Assembly: GCA_963825845.1 (NCBI GenBank) | Contig: CAWGVL010000078.1 | Location: 1-64,000, forward strand | Direction of reading: 5' to 3' | DNA from: DASQDN01 sp963825845 | Lineage (GTDB): Bacteria > Acidobacteriota > Terriglobia > Bryobacterales > Bryobacteraceae | DNA length: 64,000 nt | Shown: positions 29,994-38,935 of the stretch, piece after piece | How the letters are laid out: each line of letters opens with the position of its first letter | Position numbering within the stretch: position 1 is the stretch's first letter | The notes under the pieces: generated by a model | What the model was told of the DNA's origin: nothing | Seen by the model: the letters and a program-made list of their open reading frames with translations, nothing else | Database searches by the model: none | Made by a program: the position numbers and the translations under genes

Positions 29994-31299
29994 TTCCATT
30001 CTCCTTGCTGAACGAACGCAGCCCAGTAATATGGCGCGCTCCATTGTTTTGACTTCCACATGGCGACCTGTGCTTCTCGCAATGCTGCAGACGTAGTCAG
30101 GTTCCGCCGCCATAGCCGTTCGTAGAAGCTGCCCATTAGTTCAGTGGTTGCTTCGTCGTTGACATTCCACAAGCTACAATCACACGCTTCGGCGCCGGCA
30201 TACAGGAAAGCCCGCGTCAGTCCCATCACGCCCTCGCCCCGGATCTGTTTGCCGAGTCCGGTCTGACATGCGCTTAGCACCACCAACTCCGCCGGAAGCT
30301 TCAGGTTGTAGATGTCACTTGCGCGAAGCAGCCCCTCCTGCGAGTTGCCGCGACGGTCCACCAGCGACAGCACGAGCGACGACAAGCCGGGCCGATCAGG
30401 ATCTGCGTAGCCGTGAGTTGCGAAATGCAGGTACTCATATTTGCTCAGCTGCGGACTCACCGCGGTCCGCAAGTTCGCCTCAAAATCTAGCGCCTCCAGG
30501 TTCCCTGCAGATGGCGCAGCGGCAAGAATGCGCTGCGCTTCTTTGCGAGTGAACGGGAGCCGTGGAATAACAGCATTTTGTGGTGCTGAGGCTGGGTTAC
30601 CTTCAAGCACGTGCTCGAGAATGCGGGACCGGGATTGCTGGCCGGCGGCAGCTTGTCCCCCGCGCGAGGATCATCTTTGCCAAATACAGGATCAGCCAAC
30701 ACCGCGATCAGTTTCACCGCTTTCGGCCGAGCGGCAGCATCTTTCCGCATGATGGCGAGCGTGGATGCCGACGGCAATATCACCAGTTCATGAACGGCGA
30801 CTAGAGGTCGTCGCCTCGTTGACCCGGGCTCCGGCAGCATCGAGAACGGAACGTGTTGCAGGGCGCCATCAGCCGCCACGAGGATTCGTCGATCCTGCAG
30901 ATCTGCCGATGCGGGAGCGAGCACAATATCGGTAAGCCGTTTGGCTGCAGCGGGCAGAATGCTGTCAGCCTGTTCAATGCGATGCTTCCGCTCCCCCGCA
31001 GTCTCGCCCGCGCACCGGCTGCGCGCGAGCGGTCAGCAGCGACAGAAGTTCACGAACCAACGGTTCGATCGTTTCCCTCGCAGGCAAGACATAGCTTCGA
31101 CTCGACCCACACAGGAACTTTGCCGGAGCCCAGCGCGTAATGCAGCAAGACAGATTGGGCATCAAGGAGAACTGCCCTCTGCATGTCCGGCACGGTCAAT
31201 GGCGTGGGGTGAGTCACGGCAGCATACTTGGCACTTTCGCACTTTTATGCTGGATTGCACATTGCTCGTACTCAGCCTCGAGACGAGTGATCTCCTTTT
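29990..31299 (-). pseudogene. CHAT caspase-like domain, C-terminal part of CHAT-TPR protein (frameshifted)
   Basis: Continuation of the gene starting at 33135. In changing frames one reads ALGSGKVPVWVES, PARETIEPLVRELLSLLTAR, ILVAADGALQHVPFSMLP, ELVILPSASTLAIMRKDAAA, then an unbroken end from about 30610. That end holds both catalytic elements of the CHAT (caspase HetF associated with TPRs) fold: the His in YEYLHFATHGYADPDRPGLS and the Cys in ELVVLSACQTGLGKQIRGEG, followed by LTRAFLYAGAEACDCSLWNV and YYWAAFVQQGEWK. CHAT proteases cut after specific residues in partner proteins; family examples include separase-like and Csx29 proteins. At least three indels lie between 30600 and 31400, so as given the protease domain is not connected to its TPR array. 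Confidence 0.7.
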
Positions 31300-33135
31300 T
31301 CAGTTCTGCAGTTTGCGTCTGCGATGACGGTCTCGTCCGATCGCAGGGTGCAAGCAGCCGCTCGGATTTGGATCGCAGACGCTTGTGATATCGTCACGCT
31401 CGCGCTGAAGAAGATCTGGGTCGACATCTTTCCGGAAATCGACGGCGCCAGATTCGGCCAGCATCTCGACGAGACTTCGCGCTCGGGCTCGCTCACTCGC
31501 TGCCAGCGCGAGAAGGTCGTACCCTTGGCTTGGTTCGCGCAGGTGTTGCTCCAGGAGAAGAAGGTCGATATAGAATTCATAGCTATCCAGATTCGCTGCG
31601 AAGTAGGATGCGCGAATCTGCTGACCGCCCGTATGTTCGCGAACGTGATCCACAACTTCGATTGCTGATTCAATCTGGTGACGGGCCGCTTCCAGGTTGC
31701 CTCGGTCACGTTCAACCACTGCGAGCCCTTCCATAGCTCTGGCGCACGCGCCACGGTCTCCCACCGCGCGAAGCGCGGCCAGCGCGAGTGTGTAGTGTTC
31801 GACGGCAGCACCGGCATTTGAGGACATACGGTAGGCATTGCCCATATTGAGAAGGGCGAGTCCCTCCGTACGCCGGTCCTGTAGCGATCTGGACAACGTG
31901 ACGGATTCCCTGAGACTCTCCAGTGCTTTCTCGGGCGCCTTGAGTTGGGTGTACGCGAATCCTAGATAGTTAAGCGTGATTGCCTGCGTCCGCGGATCTC
32001 CGATAGCACGCTGGGCCGCCAGTGATTTTTCGTAGCTTTCGATACCCTTATCAGCCTGTGCCGACCGCACATAGGCAGCGCCCAGATTTCCGAGCGCCTC
32101 CGCTTCTCCCGCTTTATCTCCGATGTCTCGCCATATTTGTATCGCCTGGTCGAGATAGACGATCGCCTTGTCCTGGGCTCCGAGCGAGTTATAGGCGACG
32201 CCTAAATTGGCCAAGGTAATTGCTTCAAGCCGTTTGTTCTTGAGTTTTCGAAAGATCGAAAGCGCCTGTCCATAGAACTCCATCGCTCTCGCCCAGTCGG
32301 CCATATCGTGATGAAGTTTACCGATATTATTTAGGATTCGGCCCTCAGCCAGTTCGTCACCGGTGCTTTTGAAGTGCTCGAGCGCCCGTGAGTAGTAACT
32401 TTGCGCGAGCTTGAGATCTCCGAACACATCGTGCATGCCGCCAAGGTTGATGAGTATTACGGATTCCCGATCAGCGTCTGCTAACTTGCCGTACATATCG
32501 CGGGCTCGGGTCCACAGTTCTACTGCGTGGCGGAAATCTCCGGACTGCGCGGCAACCATTCCCATCGTCTCGGAGATGATGGCTTGAAGATATTCGCTCC
32601 CGCATTCTCCTGCGCGCGTGAACGCTTCACCGAAGAGAGCGAGGCTTTCTTTGCGCGAAGCAGCGTTGACTTTACCCTTGCTTTGCAACACTCGCGCTTG
32701 CGCATACGCCGTTAACGCTGAAACACGTATGAGATCCTTTGGCAGCGGAGGACGAACAGTGTCTAGCGTCAATTCGAAGGAACCTTGACCTACCGCATCC
32801 ACAGCGCTGACGCTTACTCCATACTCGCCTCTCACGGTTGAAATATGAGCGACTTCTTCGGCTCCGAAACGTCCATTCGGCCGATCGCTGTTCGCGACTT
32901 CTGCGCCATTCGGAGCGATCAATGAAATAGCGGCATCGACGCCCTTTTGTTGGAGAACAACGTGAATGTAATGGCCCGCGTCTGCATGCAACGTAAACCT
33001 CTGCACATCGCCGGCACGCAACTCTCGAGTGAGAGATTCGCCTACCCTGAGTTCTGATGCCGGCGCGCACACAGGTGCGAACACGCCGGCCATCAGCGAG
33101 GAAAGCAGGATCCGCAACGGTTGTTTTCGCGCCAT
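31300..33135 (-). CDS. CHAT-TPR protein, N-terminal leader and TPR array
   Basis: About 610 residues. ATG 33135 (MARKQPLRILLSSLMAGVFA) gives a signal peptide; an in-frame start at 33147 adds four residues. A short beta domain follows (RELRAGDVQRFTLHADAGHY, GEYGVSVSAVDAVGQGSFEL), of the type seen ahead of TPRs in secreted CHAT proteins. Then come about nine TPRs, for example ESVILINLGGMHDVFGDLKL, AEGRILNNIGKLHHDMADWA, LEAITLANLGVAYNSLGAQD and TEGLALLNMGNAYRMSSNAG. The end (YDLLALAASERARARSLVEM) is the linker that normally leads into the CHAT domain, and the frame breaks near 31390 in ERDDITS. Exported, so it should act in the periplasm. It starts 18 bp after the small gene ending at 33153. Confidence 0.8.
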   Translation of the reverse strand: MARKQPLRILLSSLMAGVFAPVCAPASELRVGESLTRELRAGDVQRFTLHADAGHYIHVVLQQKGVDAAISLIAPNGAEVANSDRPNGRFGAEEVAHISTVRGEYGVSVSAVDAVGQGSFELTLDTVRPPLPKDLIRVSALTAYAQARVLQSKGKVNAASRKESLALFGEAFTRAGECGSEYLQAIISETMGMVAAQSGDFRHAVELWTRARDMYGKLADADRESVILINLGGMHDVFGDLKLAQSYYSRALEHFKSTGDELAEGRILNNIGKLHHDMADWARAMEFYGQALSIFRKLKNKRLEAITLANLGVAYNSLGAQDKAIVYLDQAIQIWRDIGDKAGEAEALGNLGAAYVRSAQADKGIESYEKSLAAQRAIGDPRTQAITLNYLGFAYTQLKAPEKALESLRESVTLSRSLQDRRTEGLALLNMGNAYRMSSNAGAAVEHYTLALAALRAVGDRGACARAMEGLAVVERDRGNLEAARHQIESAIEVVDHVREHTGGQQIRASYFAANLDSYEFYIDLLLLEQHLREPSQGYDLLALAASERARARSLVEMLAESGAVDFRKDVDPDLLQRERDDITSVCDPNPSGCLHPAIGRDRHRRRKLQN

Positions 33136-33152
33136 TTGCGGACGCAAGACAG

Positions 33153-33557
33153 CTAATCCGATTTTGCTCCCACAGCGTAATCGCGATCGGCTAGCGGCTC
33201 ATCGTCTCCGGGACCCGAGGCGGAAGCGTCCCAGCTATCGTTCGCGCTCCCGGCAGGGGTGTCATCGGTGTTTACAGTGCCGCCGCTAAAACTTCCCTTG
33301 TTGTAATCCGGATTGCCGGGGGTGTACACACCATTTACAAACGTATGCTTATGGTCTTGATTATCCGTGTAGGTCCAACCAATAACGCCCTGGTTCGACG
33401 AATTTGCCGTCCAGCTCAGAGTAGAAGTGTCATCCTGAGTTTTGAAAGTAGCACCGTTAGTTCCGTTGGTTGTCGACAGGGTCAATTTGCCGCTAAGCGT
33501 ATGTGAGTCTGACCCCTTCACCTTTACCTTGAAATCACCGACTGGAAATGTGGCCAT
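33153..33557 (-). CDS. Small polar protein between kinase and CHAT genes
   Basis: 134 residues, intact, with a good AAGGAG ribosome-binding site seven bases before the ATG. Composition is striking: rich in Ser, Thr, Asn, Gly and Asp, no membrane span and no signal peptide (MATFPVGDFKVKVKGSDSHT). A core of beta-strand character (LTLSTTNGTNGATFKTQDDT, SLSWTANSSNQGVIGWTYT-like stretch) is followed by a disordered acidic tail (SWDASASGPGDDEPLADRDY). No family is recognised. It sits between a serine/threonine kinase gene and the CHAT protease gene on the same strand, 18 bp before the latter, so it may be a phosphorylation or cleavage substrate. That is a position-based guess. Confidence 0.65.
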   Translation of the reverse strand: MATFPVGDFKVKVKGSDSHTLSGKLTLSTTNGTNGATFKTQDDTSTLSWTANSSNQGVIGWTYTDNQDHKHTFVNGVYTPGNPDYNKGSFSGGTVNTDDTPAGSANDSWDASASGPGDDEPLADRDYAVGAKSD

Positions 33558-33695
33558 TCATCTCTCCTTTTCAATCCCGGAGACCGACGCAGGCGACACC
33601 CCTGCTACGCCACCAATCTCCTGCCGGTCCGGAGGCTGTATTCTACGCCAGACCTTAGCAACTGTAAAGAACCTTTGTAGGAAGATCGAAGAGAG

Positions 33696-34411
33696 TTACC
33701 TATGTCGCAATTCGAGAGGTGTTAGAGCCAAATCAGCTGTGGTATTAATCACGAGGTCTACTCCCGCTTGCCGGACTGACTTCGCAGCCGGCGCGCTCCT
33801 CTCGATGAATCCCGCAATGACAGCGGTATCAGTGGGATCAGTGATCGAACCAGCATCTCGTGGATTAGCGACGCGCGCTATAATGCCCTCCAACTCAGCG
33901 AGAGGCCGCGACGTCCACACGATCCAGCACCTCTCGAGTCCCGGCTTTGAATCGAAAACGTACCAACCCGTTTGCAGTCCATTCGTAGGCATGCTCGGCA
34001 TCCCCGCACGAAGCGGAAACAGAACGGACCATGAGGAATTCGAGAGTGATTCGTTGAGCACATAGACCCAACCTCCGTCCACTGTCGTGAAATCGAAACG
34101 GAACTTCCAACCGCTTTCGAATATCCCGCCGCCGGATGAAAAGAATGGTTCTCCGGCGGGCGAGCCATTTCGCATGCGCTGGACGGCAATACGGGTGGTC
34201 AGTGCCCTCGACGGCATTACCGTTCGTGCCGTTTCGTCCCTGGATGAATACAGCGCAACCCAACCGCCCGCACCCGCGGCGACCGTCACGCCCACGACGG
34301 CCAGCATCAATTGCCGGCGTCTCATCCGGTTGTGCGTGGATGATGACTGGAGACGAACTGCCGAGTTACGGCTCACCTGCGAGTTGACCTCGATTTGACG
34401 GAGGAGATGCT
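33696..34411 (-). CDS. Kinase C-terminal part: membrane anchor and DUF4384-like domain
   Basis: Second half of the kinase gene starting at 35257. The frame before it gives IDLK and, after a one-base shift near 34410, continues HLLRQIEVNSQ into VSRNSAVRLQSSSTHNRMRR. A membrane span follows (LMLAVVGVTVAAGAGGWVAL), then an extracytoplasmic domain containing WKFRFDFTTVDGGWVYVLNE, WSVLFPLRAGMPSMPTNG and GWYVFDSKPGLERCWIVW. The order 'FRFxFxxxxxGWVYVLNE .. LFP .. GWYxFDxxPGxExxWIVWS' is that of the DUF4384-like tails of acidobacterial protein kinases. This places a sensor-like domain outside the membrane and the kinase inside. Ends LTPLELRHR, 139 bp ahead of the small polar gene. Confidence 0.65.
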
Positions 34412-35257
34412 TTAAGATCGATGGCCATGTCGGCCGCGCTGGGATAACGATCCCCGGGCCTTTTCTCCATCGCCTTGCTTACTATGCGCGAGAGCTCTTC
34501 CGGGATGCCGTCGCGCAACGAGCGCAAGGACGGCGGAGTGTGGTGAAGGATCGATACCACGGTGTCGGCGCTTGTATTTCCCCGGAACGGCAAATCGCCG
34601 GACACAAGCTCGTACATAATAACGGCGAGACTCCAAACGTCCGTTCGCGCGTCCACTGGAAGTCCGCGGGCCTGCTCGGCGCAACATATAAGACAGCGTT
34701 CCCAGAAATGCTCCCGGTTGCGTTGCGGCCATTCCGACGGTCAGAGTAGTGTCGGCTGCCCCGAGCGGGTTCATGCTAATTAGCTTCGCGAGTCCGAAGT
34801 CGAGGATCTTGACATATCCATCGGGCCGGACCATGATATTGTCCGGTTTGATATCCCGGTGTACGATGCCCGCCGTATGTGCCGCGGCAAGCCCGTTCGC
34901 GACCTCCGCCGCAATTCGCACGACCTCGTGAAGGTCCATGCTGGCGCGATCGACTCGCCGTAACGTACGCCCAACCACGAGTTCCGTTGCAATGTAGTGA
35001 ATTCCGTCCTGCTCGCCGAAGTCAAAAACCGTGAGAATGTTCGGATGATTCAACGCGGATGCAGCCCGTGCCTCCTGCTCGAATCTTTCGTTGCGATGGA
35101 AGTCGCGGGTTGCATCCGCTGGCAGAACCTTTACTGCGGCGTGGCGGTTCAGCCGAATATCGCGCGCCTCATATACGACACCCATTCCCCCCGCGCCAAG
35201 TGGCGCAACAAGTTCATAAGGGCCGAGCTTTGTGCCTGGGGTGATCGAATGCTCCAT
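34412..35257 (-). CDS. Serine/threonine protein kinase, catalytic part (frameshifted)
   Basis: Hanks-type kinase starting MEHSITPGTKLGPYELVAPL. Glycine loop G21-A-G23-GM-G26, ATP-binding K43 (HAAVKVLP), catalytic loop IVHRDIKPDN (D135, N140) and DFG at 153-155 (KILDFGLAKL) are all intact. The frame breaks near 34690 in GTLSYM: one extra base separates it from EQARGLPVDART and DARTDVWSLAVIMYELVSGD, which belong to the normal activation segment and C-lobe. The C-lobe then ends near YPSAADMAIDLK, where a second shift joins the membrane/DUF4384-like part. The whole protein would be about 515 residues. It heads the cassette kinase, small protein, CHAT-TPR, DUF4384-like protein. Confidence 0.78.
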   Translation of the reverse strand: MEHSITPGTKLGPYELVAPLGAGGMGVVYEARDIRLNRHAAVKVLPADATRDFHRNERFEQEARAASALNHPNILTVFDFGEQDGIHYIATELVVGRTLRRVDRASMDLHEVVRIAAEVANGLAAAHTAGIVHRDIKPDNIMVRPDGYVKILDFGLAKLISMNPLGAADTTLTVGMAATQPGAFLGTLSYMLRRAGPRTSSGRANGRLESRRYYVRACVRRFAVPGKYKRRHRGIDPSPHSAVLALVARRHPGRALAHSKQGDGEKARGSLSQRGRHGHRS

Positions 35258-35301
35258 GCGATGCCCGTGTCCGATGAGTGTACTGGATTAACATCGCAAG
35301 T

Positions 35302-35743
35302 GTGAAGGCGCGAATAGGCAGCGAGCATCGAAGCCTCACCGTACGAGCATTTACGGTTTGGTGCTTGCTGATGTTGATGGAATCTGTCAATGGTGTCCTT
35401 CGCGGAATGCTGCTCGTCCCTCACGTAGGAGACTTCCGGGCGCGTCAGGTCGGGGTATTCATCGGATCATTACTGATTCTGGTGATCACTTATCTATTCG
35501 TGGACTGGATACAAACGCGCAGTGCGAGGTCCCTGGTGCTCGTCGGGCTCTTCTGGCTTGTGCTCACGCTGTTGTTTGAGATCGGATTGGGGCGCTTTGT
35601 TGCAGGCCGTTCTTGGCCGGACGTGGTCTCCGACTTCGATATCGCGCACGGTGGCGCTTCTGCCGTTCGGACTGGCCGTCCTGACCCTCGCGCCTTTGCT
35701 TGCAAGCCGATTCCGAAACCGCAACAGACGAGTGGAGAGTTAG
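35302..35743 (+). CDS. Small polytopic membrane protein (one frameshift)
   Basis: Reads FTVWCLLMLMESVNGVLRGM, VGVFIGSLLILVITYLFVDW and LVLVGLFWLVLTLLFEIGLG, three membrane spans, then GRFVAGRSWPDVVSDFDIA. A one-base shift near 35650 leads to a fourth span LLPFGLAVLTLAPLLASRFR and the basic end NRNRRVES. About 145 residues. The motif 'ESVxGxLRxxxLxPxxG' recurs in small acidobacterial and proteobacterial membrane proteins of unknown function. GTG 35302 is the likely start. Divergent from the kinase gene, and its end overlaps the convergent DUF1501 stop at 35740. Confidence 0.55.
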
Positions 35744-36432
35744 GCCAGCGCCTGCTTCACGACCGTACCCGCCACGTCAGTCAAGCGGAAGTGCCGGCCC
35801 TGGAAAAGAAACGTAAGCTTCGTGTGATCGACACCGAGGCAGTGCAGAATTGTCGCCTGAATATCGTGAACGTGTACCGGATCGCTGACAACGTTGTAGC
35901 TGAAGTCGTCGGTTTCACCGATCACTGCTCCGCCCTTCACGCCGCCTCCAGCCATCCACATCGTGAAACAGCGTGGATGGTGATCGCGGCCATAGTTCGA
36001 TTCCGTGAGTTTGCCTTGACTAGTACACGGTTCGGCCGAATTCGCCGCCCCAAATCACCAGCGTGTCCTGAAGCAGTCCGCGCTGCTTCAGATCGCTGAT
36101 CAGCGCTGCTGTAGGCTGATCCGTGCCCCCGCACTGCAGGGCAAGATCGCGAGGCAGATCATTGTGCTGATCCCAGCCGCGATGATAGAGCTGAATGAAC
36201 CGTACGTTTCGCTCGGCAAGTCTGCGCGCGAGAAGGCAGTTCGCCGCATAGCTCCCGGGCTTCCGTGATTCCGGACCGTACATCTCAAATGTACTCGTCC
36301 GGTTCCTTCGACAAATCCATCAAATCAGGAACGGAGGTCTGCATGCGATACGCCATTTCATACTGGCGGATTCGCGTCTGGATCTCCGGGTCGCCATACT
36401 GTTCTGCGTGCTTTCGATTCAACTCCGCCACG
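35740..36432 (-). pseudogene. DUF1501 protein (first copy), C-terminal part, frameshifted
   Basis: Continuation of the DUF1501 gene starting at 37176. In three frames one reads RLAARMLDSVAELNRKHAEQ, IRQYEMAYRMQTSVPDLMDL, KPGSYAANCLLARRLAERNV, FIQLYHRGWDQHNDLP, LLQDTLVIWGGEFGRTVY, and finally WMAGGGVKGGAVIGETDDFS and VHDIQATILHCLGVDHTKLT, ending TVVKQALA. The 'LVIWGGEFGRT' and 'GGGVKGG' blocks are DUF1501 hallmarks and resemble the metal sites of the alkaline phosphatase superfamily. Breaks lie near 36525, 36284 and 36010. The second copy at 48828-50206 shows the undamaged order. Confidence 0.75.
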
Positions 36433-37176
36433 CTATCCAGCATGCGCGCGGCGAGTCGACCGCGAGATGCCTTCGGCGTCTTCGAGATAAAGCACAGGGT
36501 TGCTGCCGGATCGGAATCGCACACCTTGATGGCTGGATGGTAGGAATCCGCTCGACCAAAGACGAGAGAATAACGGCTGATCCGTGTTGATCGCGTGCGC
36601 CTGCGAAAGCAGCACCACGAAAGCCGGCAGATTATCGTTTGCGCTGCCTAGGCCGTAGCTGGTCCAGGCTCCGATACTCGGACGCCCCGGCTGTTGTGAG
36701 CCGGTCTGAAAGAACGTAATCGCCGGATCGTGATTGATCGCTTCGGTGTTGACGGTCTTGATGATCGTGAGATCGTCGACGATCTTCGCCGTGTGCGGTA
36801 ATAACTCGCTGACCCAGGCCCCGGATTTGCCATACTGTTTGAACTCGAACATAGACGGCGCAATGGGCAGCGTCCCTTGACCGGAGGTCATGCCTGTGAT
36901 GCGCTGTCCCATGCGAACCGAATCCGGCAGTTCGATCCCGCGACGCTTCTGTAACGCTGGCTTGTAGTCGAAGAGATCGATCTGTGACGGACCGCCGGAT
37001 TGGTGAAGCATGATCACGCGCTTCGCCGTAGGCGCGAAGTGTGGCAAGCCGCCGAGGGCCTGCGTAGCTAGGGCGGAACGCTGGAAGAGCGATGCCAAGG
37101 CCGCCACACCGATGCCGGTGGCGCCGCGACTGAAAAAGTGCCGACGTGTACAATCGAGTGCGCTATCAGGGTTCAC
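36433..37176 (-). CDS. DUF1501 protein (first copy), N-terminal part
   Basis: Starts with a Tat-like leader (CTRRHFFSRGATGIGVAALA), followed by GGLPHFAPTAKRVIMLHQSG and GPSQIDLFDYKPAL, the standard DUF1501 beginning. Further blocks are SGAWVSELLPHTAKIVDDLT, IIKTVNTEAINHDPAITFFQ and GRPSIGAWTSYGLGSANDNL. DUF1501 proteins are exported sulfatase-fold proteins that almost always follow a DUF1549/DUF1553 cytochrome protein, here 4 bp upstream. They are common in Planctomycetes and Solibacter-like Acidobacteria and are linked to breakdown of complex polysaccharides, without proven activity. Frame lost near 36525. Confidence 0.82.
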   Translation of the reverse strand: MNPDSALDCTRRHFFSRGATGIGVAALASLFQRSALATQALGGLPHFAPTAKRVIMLHQSGGPSQIDLFDYKPALQKRRGIELPDSVRMGQRITGMTSGQGTLPIAPSMFEFKQYGKSGAWVSELLPHTAKIVDDLTIIKTVNTEAINHDPAITFFQTGSQQPGRPSIGAWTSYGLGSANDNLPAFVVLLSQAHAINTDQPLFSRLWSSGFLPSSHQGVRFRSGSNPVLYLEDAEGISRSTRRAHAG

Positions 37177-37179
37177 CGG

Positions 37180-38935
37180 TTACTCCTTAGATATCGTTTC
37201 GTCCAAATTCAAGATGGTGCTGGCGACCATCGTCCACGAAGCTAACTCCGACGGCTCTAGCGCCTTGTCGTAGGGCGACTCGCCGTTGGCCAGGAGAGCG
37301 GCAGCTTCTTTCGGCGCCTTTCGAAAATGCGCTTGTTGCTCTTTCGCAAGCGCCGTCAGTACGGATATTTCAGACTTCGTCGCCGGCCGGGCAGTGGCTA
37401 GTTCAAAAGCCATAGCCGCCCGCCTACCCGGCGCCTTACCAGCCTGCTTGAGTACACGCTCAGCCAGGGCCCGAGAAGCCTCGATATAGGTCGGATCGTT
37501 CAACGTCACGAGCGCCTGAAGGGGCGTATTCGTCACGCGTTCGACGTATAGTGCACTTCTCACGATCAGGCGCATCGAACGTCGTCAGTTGAGCCGGAGG
37601 TGAGGTCCGTTTCCAAAACGTGTACATGGAGCGCCGGTATAAATCCTCCCCGTGGCTCTGGACATACGTCTGCATTGAAAAACCATCGCCGAACGCCATT
37701 TCTTCCCACAACCCTTTCGGTTGGTACGGGAACACGCTTTTGCCGCCGACATCGTTGTTTAAAAGACCACTTACGGCGAGAGCGTTATCTCGCACCATCT
37801 CGGCAGGAAGGCGGTAGCGGGGCCCTCGTGCAAGTAACCGGTTCTCCGGATCCTTTTCATGCAAGGCCGGAGTTACCTGCGAAGCGCGGCGATAAGCCGC
37901 GGACGTCACGATAAGACGCTGCATCGCCTTTACGTCCCATCCAGTACGAACGAACTCAGTCGCGAGCCAGTCGAGCAGCTCAGGATGAGAAGGCGGCTCT
38001 CCTTGCGATCCGAAATTTTCGGCGGTCTTCACCAGGCCGGTTCCGAAATACAACTGCCAATAGCGATTCACCGCAACGCGAGCGGTAAGCGGGTGCGAAG
38101 GATCGACCAGCCATTTAGCCAAGGTCAGGCGATTCGGCCGCCCCTCAGTTTTGGGCAGGGGTGGCAGTACTGCTGGAGTACCGGGTTCGACCTTGTCGGT
38201 CTTATTTCGATAATCGCCGCGAGCAAGTACGAACGTGTCGCGAGGCTTATCGAGCTCGCTCATCACCATCGTGGTGAGGATTTCTTTTTCAAGCCTCGTG
38301 CTTTGTTGTCGAAGATCTCGTAGTTCGGCGTACTGTGTACGGATCTGGTCAGGGGCAACGTACCGAAGAAAGAAATCGCGGATCCGATCTTCATCGGCCT
38401 TGGCAGGCTTGCCGCCAACGCCGGAGAGCAAAGCCTGAATCGGATAGTTGATGGCGGTCTCTCGAGCCTCCTCCGGCGAGATCGCTCGACGATAAAACCG
38501 AAGATCATCCAGACCGCCGGTGAAGGCCTTTGCCTCAGGTTCCTTCACGCCGATGCGGAGTTCGCCGTTATTCGATATTTCGCCGGAGAGAGTGTCTCGC
38601 TGTACATCCATCTCCACCCGCGATCCATTCAGAAAGAGGGCAATTCCGGACGCCTTTCCAGTGCCATCTGAGACTACGGCGAGGTGATTCCATTCGTTCT
38701 GCGTGACCCGGTCGCGGGTACGTAACTCGATGGCGGACGTCGGCCATTGTGAGGAAAGTCGAACGATGACTCGTGCGGCACGCTTCTGAATGTCCACCAG
38801 AACCGGCTCATCGAGCCACATCTCCCAGCCGCGCCGCGATGGGTCGGAGTCGATCTTCTCGAAGATCGGCATCGGCTGTTTCCCACCACCGTAGCGAAGC
38901 CAGAATGCAATCGTAAACGGCTGCTGCGTTTGCAA
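37180..38935 (-). CDS. DUF1549/DUF1553 cytochrome protein (first copy), LamG and DUF1553 part
   Basis: Second half of a gene starting at 40359. It contains a LamG/concanavalin-like domain (FTIAFWLRYGGGKQPMPIFE, NEWNHLAVVSDGTGKASGIA, GGLDDLRFYRRAISPEEARE). The DUF1553 domain follows with RLTLAKWLVDPSHPLTARVA, VNRYWQLYFGTGLVKTAENF, GSQGEPPSHPELLDWLATEF, RYRLPAEMVRDNALAVSGLL and SMYTFWKRTSPPAQLTTFDA. Near 37570 the frame changes and the last part reads NTPLQALVTLNDPTYIEASR to WTMVASTILNLDETISKE, ending at TAA just before the DUF1501 start. Probably an exported c-type cytochrome-linked enzyme of polysaccharide breakdown; activity unproven. Confidence 0.8.
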
